A program made the translations under genes and the position numbers. Source: Struthidea cinerea (lineage: Eukaryota > Chordata > Aves > Passeriformes > Corcoracidae). Taken from it: a stretch of DNA of 64,000 nucleotides. Positions 13,768 through 26,824 of this stretch are shown in pieces. The first letter of the stretch is position 1. Every line of letters begins with the position of its first letter. Below the pieces are notes generated by a model. The model was not told the origin of the DNA. It saw only the letters and a list, made by a program, of their open reading frames with translations, and ran no database searches. The stretch spans positions 1,042,014-1,106,013 of the forward strand of contig VZTI01003364.1 of NCBI GenBank assembly GCA_013397865.1, read 5' to 3'.

Positions 13768-14824
13768 CTGGAGCTGACCCCAACTGATCACAGGGATATC
13801 CCACACCATATGGCATCATGCTCAGCATTTAAAACCGGGGATGAAGGAAGGGAGGAAGAGGGTGACACATTCAGAGTGATGCCGTTTGTCTTCCCAAGTC
13901 ACCATTACATGTGATGGATCCCTGTTTTCCTGGGGGGTGACTGAACTCCTGCCTGCCCCTGGGGAGTGGTGAATGAACGCCCGATCCCTCGGCCGGGGCT
14001 GTCCGCCTCAGGGGCTCCGTCAGACCCCCACGAAGGTCGGCCAGTGACCTCACCTGCAGGCTCAAGGTTGCGGGTCGCTGGGAAGTTGGTTGCCGCAGAG
14101 AGGAGAATCACTGCCGGGGAGGCGGGCCAGGCAGCTGGCGCGTGCTCTCTCCCAAGGCTGGCAGGACAGGTGGCAGTGTCTTCTCCTCTGGGGCCCGCGG
14201 GAGCAAAAGAATGACGAGGAGGAGGAAGACCTTCAGTGACCAGGAAGAGGACATATTGATTGTCCAGATCAGGAAGAATTCCCCCCCAGCTGCTCTGGTA
14301 CTGGAGGTTTTAAGGAAGGGAAAAGGGGGAGGAGAATACAGCGGGGACCAATGGGATAGGGCTGAATGGGAGGAGCCAGGGTACAAGCGCCCAAAGGGAA
14401 TTGAACTGGGGAGGGAACATTGGACATTAACCTATGAGGGACATGGAAACCAGGATCATTCTGGAAAACTGGGTAGGTCTAAAGCTCCAGGGGAGGGGTT
14501 TTAAACTTCGGAGCTGCCCATGGATCCACCCTCCGACTCCGACTCATCTGCCCATTGGAGGGTGCGTAGTGGAGTGACAGGAGGTGGTCTGCCTAGGGAC
14601 CAAGAGGATGCCCTACAGGAGGGTGCCCTGAGGGACGTCCCAACAAACGCCTTGTTTTGTTTTGCTTTGCTTGCACATGGGGCTTTTGCTTTACATGTAG
14701 TTATCTCAATCCATGACTTTCCCCACTTTTACCCTTCCAAATCTCTCCCTTATCCCACAGAGGGGGAGTGAGTGAGTGAGTGGGTGTGTGGGGCTTAGTT
14801 GCTGGCTGAATGTAAACCACAACA
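13768..14824 (+). mobile_element. 5'-truncated passerine-type ERV LTR, split by a nested LTR
   Basis: The left part (13768-13975) reads CTGACCCCAACTGATCAC, CACACCATATGGCATCATGC and TTTGTCTTCCCAAGTCACC. The right part (from 14646) reads TTGCTTTGCTTGCACATGG, a pyrimidine-rich stretch, GAGTGAGTGAGTG and GGCTTAGTTGCTGGCTG, ending ACCACAACA at 14824. I recognise these, in this order, as one common songbird LTR. The two parts are adjacent in that LTR but are separated here by 664 bases of other sequence. The LTR's own 5' portion is missing. The family assignment is from memory. Confidence 0.8.
13982..14645 (-). mobile_element. Nested solo LTR with perfect AACGCC target duplication
   Basis: AACGCC occurs at 13976-13981 and 14646-14651, exactly where the host LTR is interrupted. 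Read on the minus strand, the insert starts TGTTGGGACGTCCC and ends GGGATCG. The start fits an LTR; the last base would be CG rather than the usual CA, probably a mutation. On the minus strand an ATTGG (inverted CCAAT) at about 14350 and a CCTTAAAAC TATA-like word at about 14313 sit in promoter-like order. A 6-base duplication suggests an ERVK-type integrase. Open frames across it are not retroviral genes I recognise. Confidence 0.72.
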
Positions 14825-17800
14825 GGTCTCCAGACAGTGCACGTGGAACTGGCTGAGGCTTTTCTGCATGGTGCTTGTAAGATCAATCAAGAACTCCTTG
14901 AAAGTGCTTTCCATCCTTCACTTTCTTGCTTGCTCTTGCCAGCTGTTTCTTTTCTCTGGTCTAAGAAACTTGGGAGTCTGCAGGGCTTTATGCACAGCCA
15001 CAAACCCAGAACAGGTAGGCAGACAAGCAGCTGCTGAGGACCAAGTCACCTCCTCTTGCACCTACGAACTGTAGGTTCTGTCACTGTCCATGCTCTCTCC
15101 TGTGTGCCGAACCCTGATGATTACCTGCAATCAGTCCTACAGGAGTGCAACAATCAGAATAAACATGAATGTTGTAAATGTCGCATTGTGCCTTGAATGA
15201 CCTGTGGCTGTTGAATGTGTGGCTTTGCTTTTCCCAAATAGATTCAAGCTGTCTTTTGCATGAGGACTAGATCCCATAGCAGCAAGCAGCCTTTTTGGCA
15301 GCACAACCTCTGCAAGCAGCAGACCCTTTTCTCCTATGCATGAGATTATCAGCATGGTAGAAAAATCAATTTTCCTTATTTGTGTGTCACATTCCAAAAT
15401 TTAGGTGACTGCAAAGGTGGGGTTCCCCTGCTTCTTGCTCTTGCACGGATTAGAGGTCCCTTTTCACTGATACCTATGTATCCACTTTGCACAGGGCCCC
15501 AGCTGAAGCCAGTGAAAATGTGGAATACGCCCACGTACTGCCATTGATAACCCATCTATTCCCAGTGTGTAGCTATGTGCTCTAAATTAAACCATGCTCT
15601 GGATTGCCCTTCCTCTGGAATCACCAGTGGTGCTCCAGACCTGAGTACAGATGTGCCCCACAGAGAGAAGTGAAATTATTCTCCTAACTGCTGGTGTCAA
15701 AGCAGTATTGCTAGGGCTTTCAAAGCAGGCACATGAACACATCAGCTGGGCAGTGTCAGGGCCAGGGCCCCAACACAGACATGCAATAAGAGTTCACACA
15801 GTCTCGGGTCAAGCCAAAAGCACTCTTGTGGCTGGGGCCTGTGCAGGGCCTGGGGGTGGCCTGGGCAGGGGTCCAGTGGCATGGGCATGCCACCACAGTT
15901 GTTCTTCAAAGGAAAAGCCAGCCCTATTTGCCTCAAGTGACATCTCTCCATTCTGGCCAAGGGTCACTGTCTTTGACAAATGTCCACCACTGGCCAAAAC
16001 CACTGTAGTTCCATCACTGCTGTAGATCCAGGTTTCTAAGAGAAACGGCTTATGCAGTCATGCGTGAGTGTGCGTGTGTGTGCATACATGTGTGGGTGTG
16101 TATGTCCGTATGTCTGGCTGTTTATCTGCCTGTCATCCCCTGCTGAGCTGTGAAGCCACTGGCTGACTCAATTGGATGTCAGACATATCATTAACTACCT
16201 ATTAGTTTCAAAAAAATAAAGGAGTAGAGGGAGGAAAAAAAGAAAAAAACCCCCACCAAACTGTAGAAAAAGTGACCACAAGAGCTTGCAATTCATCACT
16301 CACCAGAGGGTGTGCATGGGATAGTGGTTTTCAAAATGTTCCTGCTGCAAAAAAGCCTCCAGTTGGCAGTGACTGGTTCCTGGAAGCCAGATCAGCCATT
16401 AATAATGGAAAACCCCACAGGAACTCAGGTCTGCTATGTACGTATGGGGATGCTTTTAAACAGCTTGTAACCTGACTGGGATTTGGTGGATTTTCACAGG
16501 CACAGGAAGACCCGTGTCCCATGCCAAGTTGCAGCGCCAGTGTCAGGACATCTCAAGAGAAAGGTGATAAAACCATCTGCTCTTCGCAGGGTGAACACTC
16601 CAGTGCCCGGCCCAAGGCTCCTCCTGCAAATGTCTAGCCCATTCCACCAGTCCTGGCTAAGTCTCAAATGCAGGCTAGAGGTTGATACCCCGAGGACAAT
16701 TTTGTCTTAAAATAGTTGAAGTTTGCAATCAGGAGCAGGGTGAGGATCAGATGCCCTGAGTGTTAGCCAGTGCTGCAGCAGGTGCTGGGAGCAGGACCTT
16801 GTGGGGAGCTTGGCACTGTGAAGGGGCAGACCTCACTGGACACAGGGACAGGCATTGGATGGGAAGCTGGGATGCCTCTGTCACTACTTGTAAATAAAAT
16901 AGGCCTGGGTCTGCTTTCTGGATTGGGTATGGGTGGTTAAGCACAGCTCCTGTCCGTATGGTGAGGTTCTCAGCTGTCCCCTGCAGGGTCAGCTTCTCCA
17001 TCAGGGACATGGTGGCCCAAATGCCAGGGCCACTGCTAACAGGGGGAGCTCGGAAAGGGGAGAGGTCTCCCTGGGAGTGGGAGGGAGTGGGTGCCATGCT
17101 GCAGCATGCAACCTCCTGCTCTGCACAATGAGCCTGGGGAAAATTGGCAAGTGGGATGGGGCAGGATTTGAAATGCATGTGAGCAGTGGAGGGAAGGGGG
17201 CTTAAGGAATTATTTGGGGCATGAAGCAATGCAAAAACATTTCCCAAGAAGCCCTAACGCACTAGGTGCTGCTGAGGTGCTTCCTAGGAAAGCAGACGCC
17301 GTGGCTCTCAGCAAGGGCTGCCTGCTGTGCTGTGCTGTGCAGGGCGAGGCAGCCGGCGTGCCCAGGACATAGGCAGGCAGCAGCTGCCAGCCTTCTCCCA
17401 GAGACCACAGCGGCGTTACAGGAGCCTGCGGAGGTCTCACACTTTGCTACTAGGAGTGGTTTCAGTAGGGTGAAAAATATATCTGAAGAGTTAAAATCCT
17501 GGCAGGCTTTGTGCATCTCTATATGCAAATACCATTTGCTAATCTGACACAAAACATGCCATGGTCCGTGGCCTGTCAGGCTGTGCTCACAGGAGAAGGG
17601 GTGGGGATGAACCCCACAGCTGCTGGGTGCCTGACACTCATCCAATTTCTTGTAGTGTTCTGCACCCACAGTCATCCTCCCCAACTCTGTCACACTCTGG
17701 AGGTGAAAAAAGTAACATACTTTTATTGTTGGGAGGCCTGTGTTATTTGGCTGCAACTGCAAATGCCCTGTCCCCTTGCCAAGAGAAGCTTGCAAGCACA

Positions 17801-20800
17801 CAGCAGCCCTCCCAGGATGCTGCTAAGAACCAATGCATTATTTGAAAATCAGATGTGGAAGAGGCTGGTGGGTGCAGGAACCTCCAGTGCCCTGGACACA
17901 TGGATGGGGACCAAAGGCCAGAATTCTGTTGGTGATTTTCAAACTCAATTAAACCTAGAAACTCAGCGTGCTCCAGACCATCAAAACCAGGTAGGAGTGT
18001 ATGAAGGCAAGGGAAAAAGGACTTTTGAAAGTCGCACCAGAACTGAAGATCGGAGGTAAATGCCAATGGCACTGGAGAAAGCAGTGACACTTTCAGCGTA
18101 CCTAAAATACAGACAAAGCTATGTGAAAGAGCAAACACTGGGAACAAGGGGAAAAGAGCCTTCTCGAACAAAGGTAGAGGCAAATCTGGGTGAGCCAGCT
18201 GGAAAAAACCTCTAGTTCTTTTAGATGATTATTCACATGAGCATCATTCATGAGTTCACACATTCAGCATGACTGAGGAATACTGCAGCTAAAGAGGAGG
18301 CATGTGTACACAGTCATTTTTAATCAGATGCAGCTACTTGATGTATCACGTCTGATAACTGGCCGCCGAATTATGACTGCAAGTTCAGACATGTAACTGC
18401 TCACCCCTCAACTTCTGGGAAAGAGTGACCTGAGACACAAAATCCATGAGGGAAGATGCAGAGTCAAACTCTGATTTAAATTTATGACTAGATGGCACCA
18501 GCACCACAAGAGCTGCAACCTTTGACGCTGCTACTCAAAAGAAAACTAAAAGCAAGTCTGCTCAGCTTGCTGCAAGCTGACGTTCCAGTCACTGGGATTT
18601 ACAGATTTGCAGAGGCAGACCCTCTGGGTCTTTTCTTTTGACTGCAAGAAGTGGCCTCCCCATTAATGTGCTGGGGGAATTCCACTTTCACACCAAACAC
18701 TCCTTGTGGCATCTTTAGGAGAGCTCAGCTGGACTGGGAACTGCTCAGGTGGAAATAATAACACTGACAGGCACCACTTTGAAGGGTGAGGATGATATGG
18801 GCAGAGTTATCCATGAACAGAATAAAACCATAGAAGTTGTGGGAGAGAGCTGAGAGTTGCTTTTCATAATGTCTCATGAGGTGGATTTCATGACTTTTAT
18901 TGCTCCATGGAAGTTAAGAACCCAGCTGCAGACTGCATCCAGTTGCCTCTGGTTCGAGCTCAGCCAGGGGAGAGGGTGGCTGGAGCGTCATATCCTTGTC
19001 ACTCCCATCTCTTGGAGTTTGAGAGCGCGACAGAGCGAGAGCTGTACTGGGTGCTGCTGGAAGCTTGGATGCAGTCTCTTTCCATGACAGTGGGAGAAGT
19101 CTGTGATAAGTGCATTTTCACAGTTGACAGCAGCTCAAACCAAATTTCACCACCCTTTTACCTTGAGCGATTTAGTCATCCTAAAGTGTTGTGCTAACAC
19201 AACCTGCTTCCAGCAGCCAGCTCCTCCTCCCTTTCCCAGTGGGGAGCAACACATTACAGCCGTTGGTCCTTACGTTCCCCTAAAAATGCTCATTTCTGCA
19301 CCATGGCTAGATCTATTCAAAGATGCATTTTCATCAATGTAGCGCTATGGCAGCAAGCGAACAGGGATGGGGCTGGACCAAAGGGCTCCAAAGGAGACTT
19401 CAGGAGAGCATGATGGGGCTGGGGCCCAGGCCCAGGCAGGGCTGAAATGCCAGCCTGGCTGGCCGACAGAGCTCAGAGCAGCTTGGCCCCTTCTTCCAGC
19501 ACCTCTGCCAGGGACACAGGGTGGGAAGCTGCAGTATTGGAGACAAGAGACTGCTGTGTCTGCAGCTCATGGAGGTTGTACCTGATGTAAGAGCTCCCTG
19601 GGGCAGCACCAGTTGAGCAATGACTGCAGGGAGCCCTCTGTGACCACAGGTATGTCAGAGTAACTGCAGGAGGTGGTTCTGCATCATCTGTGGGTATGGC
19701 CCACCTTATTTAACAGGCTCTAAAATACTCGGTCTCTGCACTGCAAGTAATAGAAGTGACTAGTATCCATTTCTTTCACAGAGTGAGCTTAAACAAGGCT
19801 GGCAAGGGATTTTACAGGTGTCAAATTGTTCCTGTGCATTCATACATAAATGTCAGGTATAACAATAATTGTTTGAGTTGGTTTTTTAATTTTTACACAG
19901 TCATAAAGTTGTAACTTACTGCACAGTAGTCTTTTCTTCCAGGTCATCTCACAGTGCTGGCTATGCTCCTGGAGAGAGAGAAAGAAGGCTTTAAAAGATT
20001 TAGTTCCAAATTATTTCCAAAACCTGTCTGAAAATACATGACATTTCACTAAGAATTTTTGAATCACTAGAATATGAAGTAAAATCTAATGGGACATTTC
20101 TCACACTGAAATAAAAACATTCTTTAAAAAAAACCCATCCAGTCTGTGAATCTGTGGGAAAAAAAATCTGAAAGTGACCTTCTTAGCTTATTTGAGTTGT
20201 TAGCAGGATGTTTTTCGGGGCTAGAAAGGTGAATTTCCTTTTGACTCCATCCTCATTCAGCTTCCCACAGAGTGCATTTGTAAGGACCATAAGAGTTTTC
20301 ACAAGACAATAGGAATAAATTGAATTGAAATGTTCTCTAGTTCATAGGTCCTAAGGCTAGATTTACACATCAGCATCTGAGAAAGGGGAGGAGTGGACTA
20401 TGGAGTTGTTCACCAGCCTTGCATTACCATTGGCTTTGGCATGGAGATTGAACCTTATAATCCTGTATTGTGTGTTTTGTGGGGTGCCTGGTGACATCAG
20501 GTGCTCCTGGTTTATTTCCTAATAAATCTTGTCACATAACTGTTCTTTGCAACCCCCGCCTTGGCATAGCCACTGGGGCTTGTTGGCTAACAGAAAAGGA
20601 GGCTTAAAAGGGCTCGGAAGACAAGGCTCTGTAAAGAAACACACTCAGATTTTCCTTCTGAAAGTGTCTGTCATTGCTGCATGGGCTAACCTGTGCAAAA
20701 CCACCTGTCCTCCCCTGAAGCTGGACATCCAGGGCAAGTGGTCTCCTTCAAGTGAGTGTGATGGGATATTCCAAGACCAGATTAAACTGCTTCCCAAACT

Positions 20801-23754
20801 CAAAGTGCTGCATAGGACCGCAAATATATCTCCTGCCTGTGAAGGCTGCCCATAACACCCTGTGCTGTTTTCAGAGATAATTGCACAGACAGAGGGAGAT
20901 TTTATTTAAATGGCTGCCATAACTTCTTTTAGCCATTGAAGGAAACAGGCTGGGACATGTCAGTTGTCTGCTCAGGCTTTGTAGGAGGCTTTCATCCTGC
21001 ACTGCTCAAATAAGAAAGACTATGAGATCACCGGTTGCTAAACACTTGACGTGATTTCCCAAGATTTGCCTCTATGGTAAGTGCTCTGGTAATTTGGGTG
21101 GTGTTGACAGAAGCCCTGAATATTACCCAAAGCGCTTGGTGATTATTTTTTTCTTCTGCCTCCAACAGCAACCCCCCTTTCAGACAGAAACACTGTTCTG
21201 CTGCTAATCGTGCACGAAAAAATCCACCTTTGTGTTCCAAATGCCTTCCTGCAGACCAAGATGCTCCTTTGCTCATCTCACAGGATTAAGGATGGAATGG
21301 GGTGGGACAGGATGGGACAGAGACAGATTTCTTGGGCTACCTCCACCTTTACATCTTTTTAGGTTAATATTTTGAGCTTAACATTTGAAACATAATTTAA
21401 GGTTGCATTGTAATATCACATTCCAAGTGTGGAGTGGTGAGATCTTTTAAAAATGCATATATCATTTATTTTTCTTTTGTGACAAGGACAAAGGGAGCCT
21501 TTTCATTAAAAGAATCTGTATGGCTGAGGCTCTGCAGCATCTGGTATTTGCATTCCAAGACAGAACTGTATTACATTTTCCTGCATGCCTTTTTGTGCTG
21601 TAAATGATCATGTAAATCAGTAAATGTCCTCTATACAGTCAAAAGCTGAAGCAAAAGGAGGAAAACAATGCTACCTGTCGTTTCATGAAAACCACCAAGT
21701 CTCCTAATGGGAGGAAGCATTTCTCCTGTGGCATCCATTCAGCAGCATGGGTCTTAACCAAGAGCAGTCTCCCCACCATTCTTAGAGGCAGGACTCCAAA
21801 TCTTGTTGATAAATATTGAAAGACTCCCAAGAACTTCTGCACTTGTTGATTAAGAAGCATCATGGCAGCCACTAGAGAAGCCACAGCAGAGAAGGCTTGG
21901 AAGACCCTGGAGAGGTGATGGGAAGGAAAAGCAAAACATACGGTGGCAGTTCTTAGAACTAGATATATTTCTGAGCTTGCCTTTCCATTTGGATGATCTG
22001 AAAGGTACAGGCATTAATCTGTGATATTTGTTCTCCAGGTTTAAACTCTTACACAGTGTCACGAACATTGCTTATAGAAGGAAAGCATTATTTTATCTTT
22101 AACAATGATATAATAAAAATTATCAGTTAGCAATTACTTATAAAATATTGGTCTGAATATTACTTCTGAGCAATGCACAGGTTGTGTTTGGCTGTGTTCT
22201 TTGTGTAAGCCTTGCAGTGGGGAGAGGAGGGAAGAAGTGAGTGTGATGGCATGCTAATTCCAAATACTTTCCTTTTTTTCTTACAAAGAAAGAAACATCA
22301 ACAGCAGTCCAAGCAGCACAGCTATTATCATAGCCTACACCAATCTGAAAATAAGATGGGTCTCATGACCTTCTCCTAGACAACACAGGATGCCAAAAAG
22401 CATCTATGCTTTTGAAGGAAAATCCTGGGACCTGCCACCTTAAAAGAAAGCTCAGGCTGAGGTCACGCTGAAGCATTCTGGAGTGCCCCTGTCCTGGGAT
22501 TTTGTTTAAATTAAGCCGTTGAGGAAACTGGCAAAAAGCAGCCACAGGCAGTGGAGTTGCATAAGAACCTATTTGTGTGTTTGCTTGGGTGTGAGGATTT
22601 GTTTTGCTCTTTATTTCACAGAACTGAAAAGATTTAATAAATTATGTATCATTTAAGGAACAAATCCTTTACAATCTAAATTCTTCTGACATGAAACATT
22701 CATTGGAAAGGCACTACCTCTTTGTCTTTCCCCAGTCTGAAGGAGAGACTATATACTATAGTGAATTGTCCAAGAGATGTTTCTTCTTTATCCTTCATAA
22801 CTTCTCTTATCTCTGGCAGAGAAAGAATCCCCTGAGCTGTGATGGCTGCAGTTTTTCCACAAAGGCTTGCCATCACTAGCTGGGCTGCAGTCAGACAGCA
22901 CACTGTTTGCTTTGTCCCAACCAGCCTTGGGTAAGACAAGTTCCTTGTGTCATAACTCAATTGTTAAATACAGACAGTTTGCTTTTCTGTTTCTTTTTTT
23001 TTCTCCTCTACTAGTAGTACATAATTAGGCCTATATGAGATCTTATTCTAGTTAAAGCTGCAGAAGACAGAGTATGATGCTCTTTGAATGCCCTGGAAGA
23101 TGAGAGACAACTCAAAAGTTAGGAAATGCCAAAATGGAACTTGCTCAAGCAAGTGGTCTGGAAGGGCTCACATTCCCCACCAAGTCCTGGCTCTGGATGG
23201 TTCTGGCAGTGTCTCCCAACGAAACTGCATCCCTGAGCCCCTTGGGCCCTTGTTCTCACTGCTTCTCCTGTGGGATCTTTTCTAGTAACTCACTTCTCCC
23301 CTGGTTAGATGCCACCCTTTCTTTACCACCTGGAATATGTCAAAGTCTGTTTGTACCCTATTGTCCTTGTGACAACACTGCCCTTTAATTTAAATCGTGT
23401 TTGTTTCCTGGTAGTTACTTCCTTGATGTATTAGTACCTCCTTGCAGTCTTTGTTTTCTGTGCTGAACGAGTCTGGGACATCATCCTAGAGCAAAATGAG
23501 GCAGGTCATGCCCTGGCGTCTCACCACTCCCTTGCACAGTGGCCTCAGCACTGCTGTTGCTGGCTGCAGATGCCATCCTGCAGCGGTACAACAGGGGTTT
23601 GCCCGTTGTCATGCTGCTGTCAAGGAAAGCTTCCTGGCCTCTTGCTCTGACTGACAACCTCCCACATCTTGCAGCAATACCGCACTAAGACATCCACTTA
23701 CTGTCAATCCAATTCTCCAGTTTCTGGTTGTCCTACCCACAGTGTCTGGTTCTA
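14825..23754. other. Intergenic DNA, nothing recognised apart from a TG repeat
   Basis: Open frames at 16747-17247 and 17262-18059 overlap on opposite strands and show no family signature. I found no repeat family by eye. Confidence 0.7.
16050..16115. repeat. Imperfect (TG)n microsatellite
   Basis: TG-rich alternating purine-pyrimidine sequence with interruptions, a decayed dinucleotide repeat. Confidence 0.85.
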
Positions 23755-23925
23755 CAGCCTCTCAGGGACGTGGTGGAGACCCCATCACTAGCTGTTTTCA
23801 ATATGCAACTGGATGGGGTGCTAGATAAGCTCATCTAGGCTCCCTTCTGTGTGAAAGGTTTGACCAGATGATCTTTCAAGGTTCCTTCCAATCTGGGCTG
23901 TTCTCAAATTCTGTGATTCTGCCAT
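23755..23925 (+). mobile_element. CR1 LINE 3' fragment
   Basis: Sense-strand CR1 3' text: GGACGTGGTGGAGACCCC, TTTGACCAGATGATCTTTCA, GTTCCTTCCAATCTGGGC, ending in a decayed TTCTGTGATTCTG terminal unit. Confidence 0.9.
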
Positions 23926-26784
23926 TAAAAACAGCAGCCATCTGTGGTCCAGTTTGCATCTGAGAAGTGATTTTCCTGCAGCGATGAAGCTCCTGGTAGT
24001 GTAATTAGTGTCGTTGAGATCTCTGGGCAATGCAGCACCAGAGGAAGGCAGAAAACATGGTGGCCGAAGCAGGAGGCCACTCACAGTCATTGGTCTTGTC
24101 CAATCACAAGGTCCCCACCACAAAACTCAGCCATCAGTAGCCCTTGTTCCTCACAGACCAACCCCACCACTTTTCCTTCTACCTCTGTTTGTTCCCAGCT
24201 CTCTCCTATTCAGACAGTCCTAGTCCTTTCGACGCCCACGTGTCTGTCTTCAGTCAGCCCCGCTGTTACTGCTGTGCCCAGAGGTCTCCACCTCTTGCTC
24301 ATCCAAGCAAGTCCAGTGCTTCCCATGCTCTGGTTCCCATTTGCAGCCTATCTGCTCACACTCTCAGCTCTCAGCCCCCTTCTTCCCCCCTTGTGCTCCT
24401 TGTTGTGGTCCACTCCTCTGTCCCAACTCCAGAAAGCCTTGCTGGGCAGTTTGTCTTCACAGGGGTGCCTCCAGGGTAGCCATCCCAGCAGGAGAGCTCT
24501 GGAGAGGCAGAGGTGTCTGCTCTCAGGCCGCACATAGCCTGGCATGTGCTCAGTGCGGATGGAAGCCCAGATGTATTCAGCTGCTGACGTTGGCAACTAC
24601 CACTGAACAAATGTGAATTTCAAAGGGATTTTCAGAAACAGCCTCCTGAAGCAGTACTTTTTTTCTGTCAGCCTCTCCTGACACCGTGCTAACTTTCACC
24701 ATCTTTCTCTGAAGCATGGGAGTGGCAGAACTGTTCATATGTATGAAAACAACAAAACTGGACAAAATAGTGTATTTTTCTCTATTCTTACTGCCACTTG
24801 CAGCCATTTGGCTAAAAATTTCTTATTATTAGGTTATCAGCCTCAAGCTGATAACTCTTTCAGAAAACATCCTCCCAAATAAGTCAAGTCTGGAGATGGG
24901 GGGCTGAACCCAAGGTCTCATAATGCCATGTTTCTGAATCTTTACCCTGGTAATAGCAGGTGACATGTCTCAAACCTATGGTTGTGTAAAATAATCCACA
25001 GAACTACCTGCTCTTTTCACCTGCCCAGAAAAGCTCATGAAGAGTTGCTGGGTGCAGTAATCTGTTTGCAGCATGCTGGGAGGATGGAGCAGCCTGTAGT
25101 TGTCCAGCAAAGTTCCATTCAGCTATTACACACCGGGCAGAGACAGAAGGTTGGCTAGAAAGAGCAATGGCCACTGTGGGTTCAGTTATGAATCATGGGA
25201 GGGACCTTTCTCTATTTGGTGACTTGGTGCTATGGTGACCAAAACTCTACAAACACTTGACAAAGAATAAGGCCACGTGTTTTCCGCTCCTCCTTAGGCA
25301 GTGATGCTGCCTGGGAATAACCTATGGTGGTGAATTTCTTTGAGTTGATCCTTTTCCTACATTACTCTGCTGGAATATCCTTTGCTGGGGTGAAAGACTA
25401 CTTCAGATGCCATTTACGACCCACTTTTATCTAGTGGACTCGTTATTGGTAGTTACCAGTGAACAACAGAGTCCTTGTTACACTCTTCAGAGTCCCCTTG
25501 TTCAGCCTGAAGTACTGCTAACCCTTTGTACAGAACCCAAACAGCAAGTGGAGTCATCCTGCCTCTTAACACGCAATGAGTCACTCATTGTAAGCTTTAC
25601 CTGGTGATGGTTGGAAGCCCCTTCAAAACAGTGTGTGCTTCCAAAAGGTATGTTTAATCACCATGACTGCACTGCTGCAGTGGGAAGGCTGCTTCCCAAA
25701 CCATGCTCTCCAGGTGTTCATCCCTCCAGGTGTTCTTTTAGAAAAGCATTTTGTACAATAGCTACTCTTCCACTCTTTCCAAGTTCTTCATATCCCATTT
25801 GATTCTGAGTCACCTTTAATTAATGCCACTCTTTAAATGCTTCCAACTGCTCTGGTTAAAGTGCTGATATAGCAGAAAGCAGCACCAAACTGAAAGGCTG
25901 AATTGCTTGTGTTCACAGAAAGCATTTATGAAAGTGAAAGGTGAGGCGAAACATTTTCACCAGGTTGGCACTGGTACTACGCCTTATTTCTCTTTTACCT
26001 CAGTGAGTCTGGTCTCCCTGCGAGCATAAAATTTCCCATTCCTAAGGACAAGAAGAGCACATCACTCAGCACTAATCATGGCTCAGGTTCTCTGTGCAGC
26101 TCCTCTTGTCATTAACAAGGGATGCTACCAGGACTTCCAAACTTGCTGAAGTCAGGGGAGCTCTTTCTACTCACTTCAAGTGATGGGGTAATCAAGGGCA
26201 CACAGGGACACAAAACCTAGAGGTGGGCAGAAAGTTGCAGGAGGGAGGAGAGTTCTTTGCTTAACTTGAAAGGCATTTGTGCTTATGCAGCACAACTGTG
26301 CAGCACAATCATGACCATGAAGTCTGATGGAAGCATTGCTTGGCACGCTCTGGTTGCTCCCATGCTCAGCAGGGCTGAAGCAACGTCAGGAATGTAAGAA
26401 ATCACTGCTGCATCACCAGGCAATGTAGATCATCCCGGGTCTGGAACACTGCATGCAGTTCCCTCCCAAAGGGCAGGCGATCAGTAATGTTACCAGGTCA
26501 AAATGACCACAGCTGGAGGACACACCAAAACATGCAGGACCCTGCAGGCTGGATAGGCCAGCGGTAAATGGGACACAAAGAGCGAGCCAGAATATTTTGC
26601 GTGCTGCTTCACACAGTACCATGGATGCCAAATGCCACAGTCAAAAATGTAGCCTATAACAAACAAAAAGATTATTTGAAGTACCTCATAGCTTGTGGGG
26701 CTCACGGTTGCATAACATGGAGGTAAAAACTACACAGGGGTTCAAACAGCAGTCAGACCAATCCACAAAACAAAGTGTTGACTT

Positions 26785-26824
26785 AGAGATGTGAAATGTA
26801 GAGATGTGAAATGCAGAGATGCAG
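26785..26824. repeat. 15-bp tandem repeat, about 2.7 copies
   Basis: AGAGATGTGAAATGT is followed by AGAGATGTGAAATGC and a partial AGAGATGCAG. Confidence 0.9.

Noticed and set aside
13871..14504. Several frames of 64-120 codons with Arg/Pro-rich products
   Set aside because: They lie inside the nested LTR; chance frames in GC-rich LTR DNA.
16747..17247. Minus-strand frame of 166 codons
   Set aside because: No family signature; low-specificity Pro/Ser/Ala composition.
17511..18059. Frames of 179-182 codons on opposite strands around 17.3-18.1 kb
   Set aside because: They overlap each other antisense, have no recognisable domain and no splice partners.
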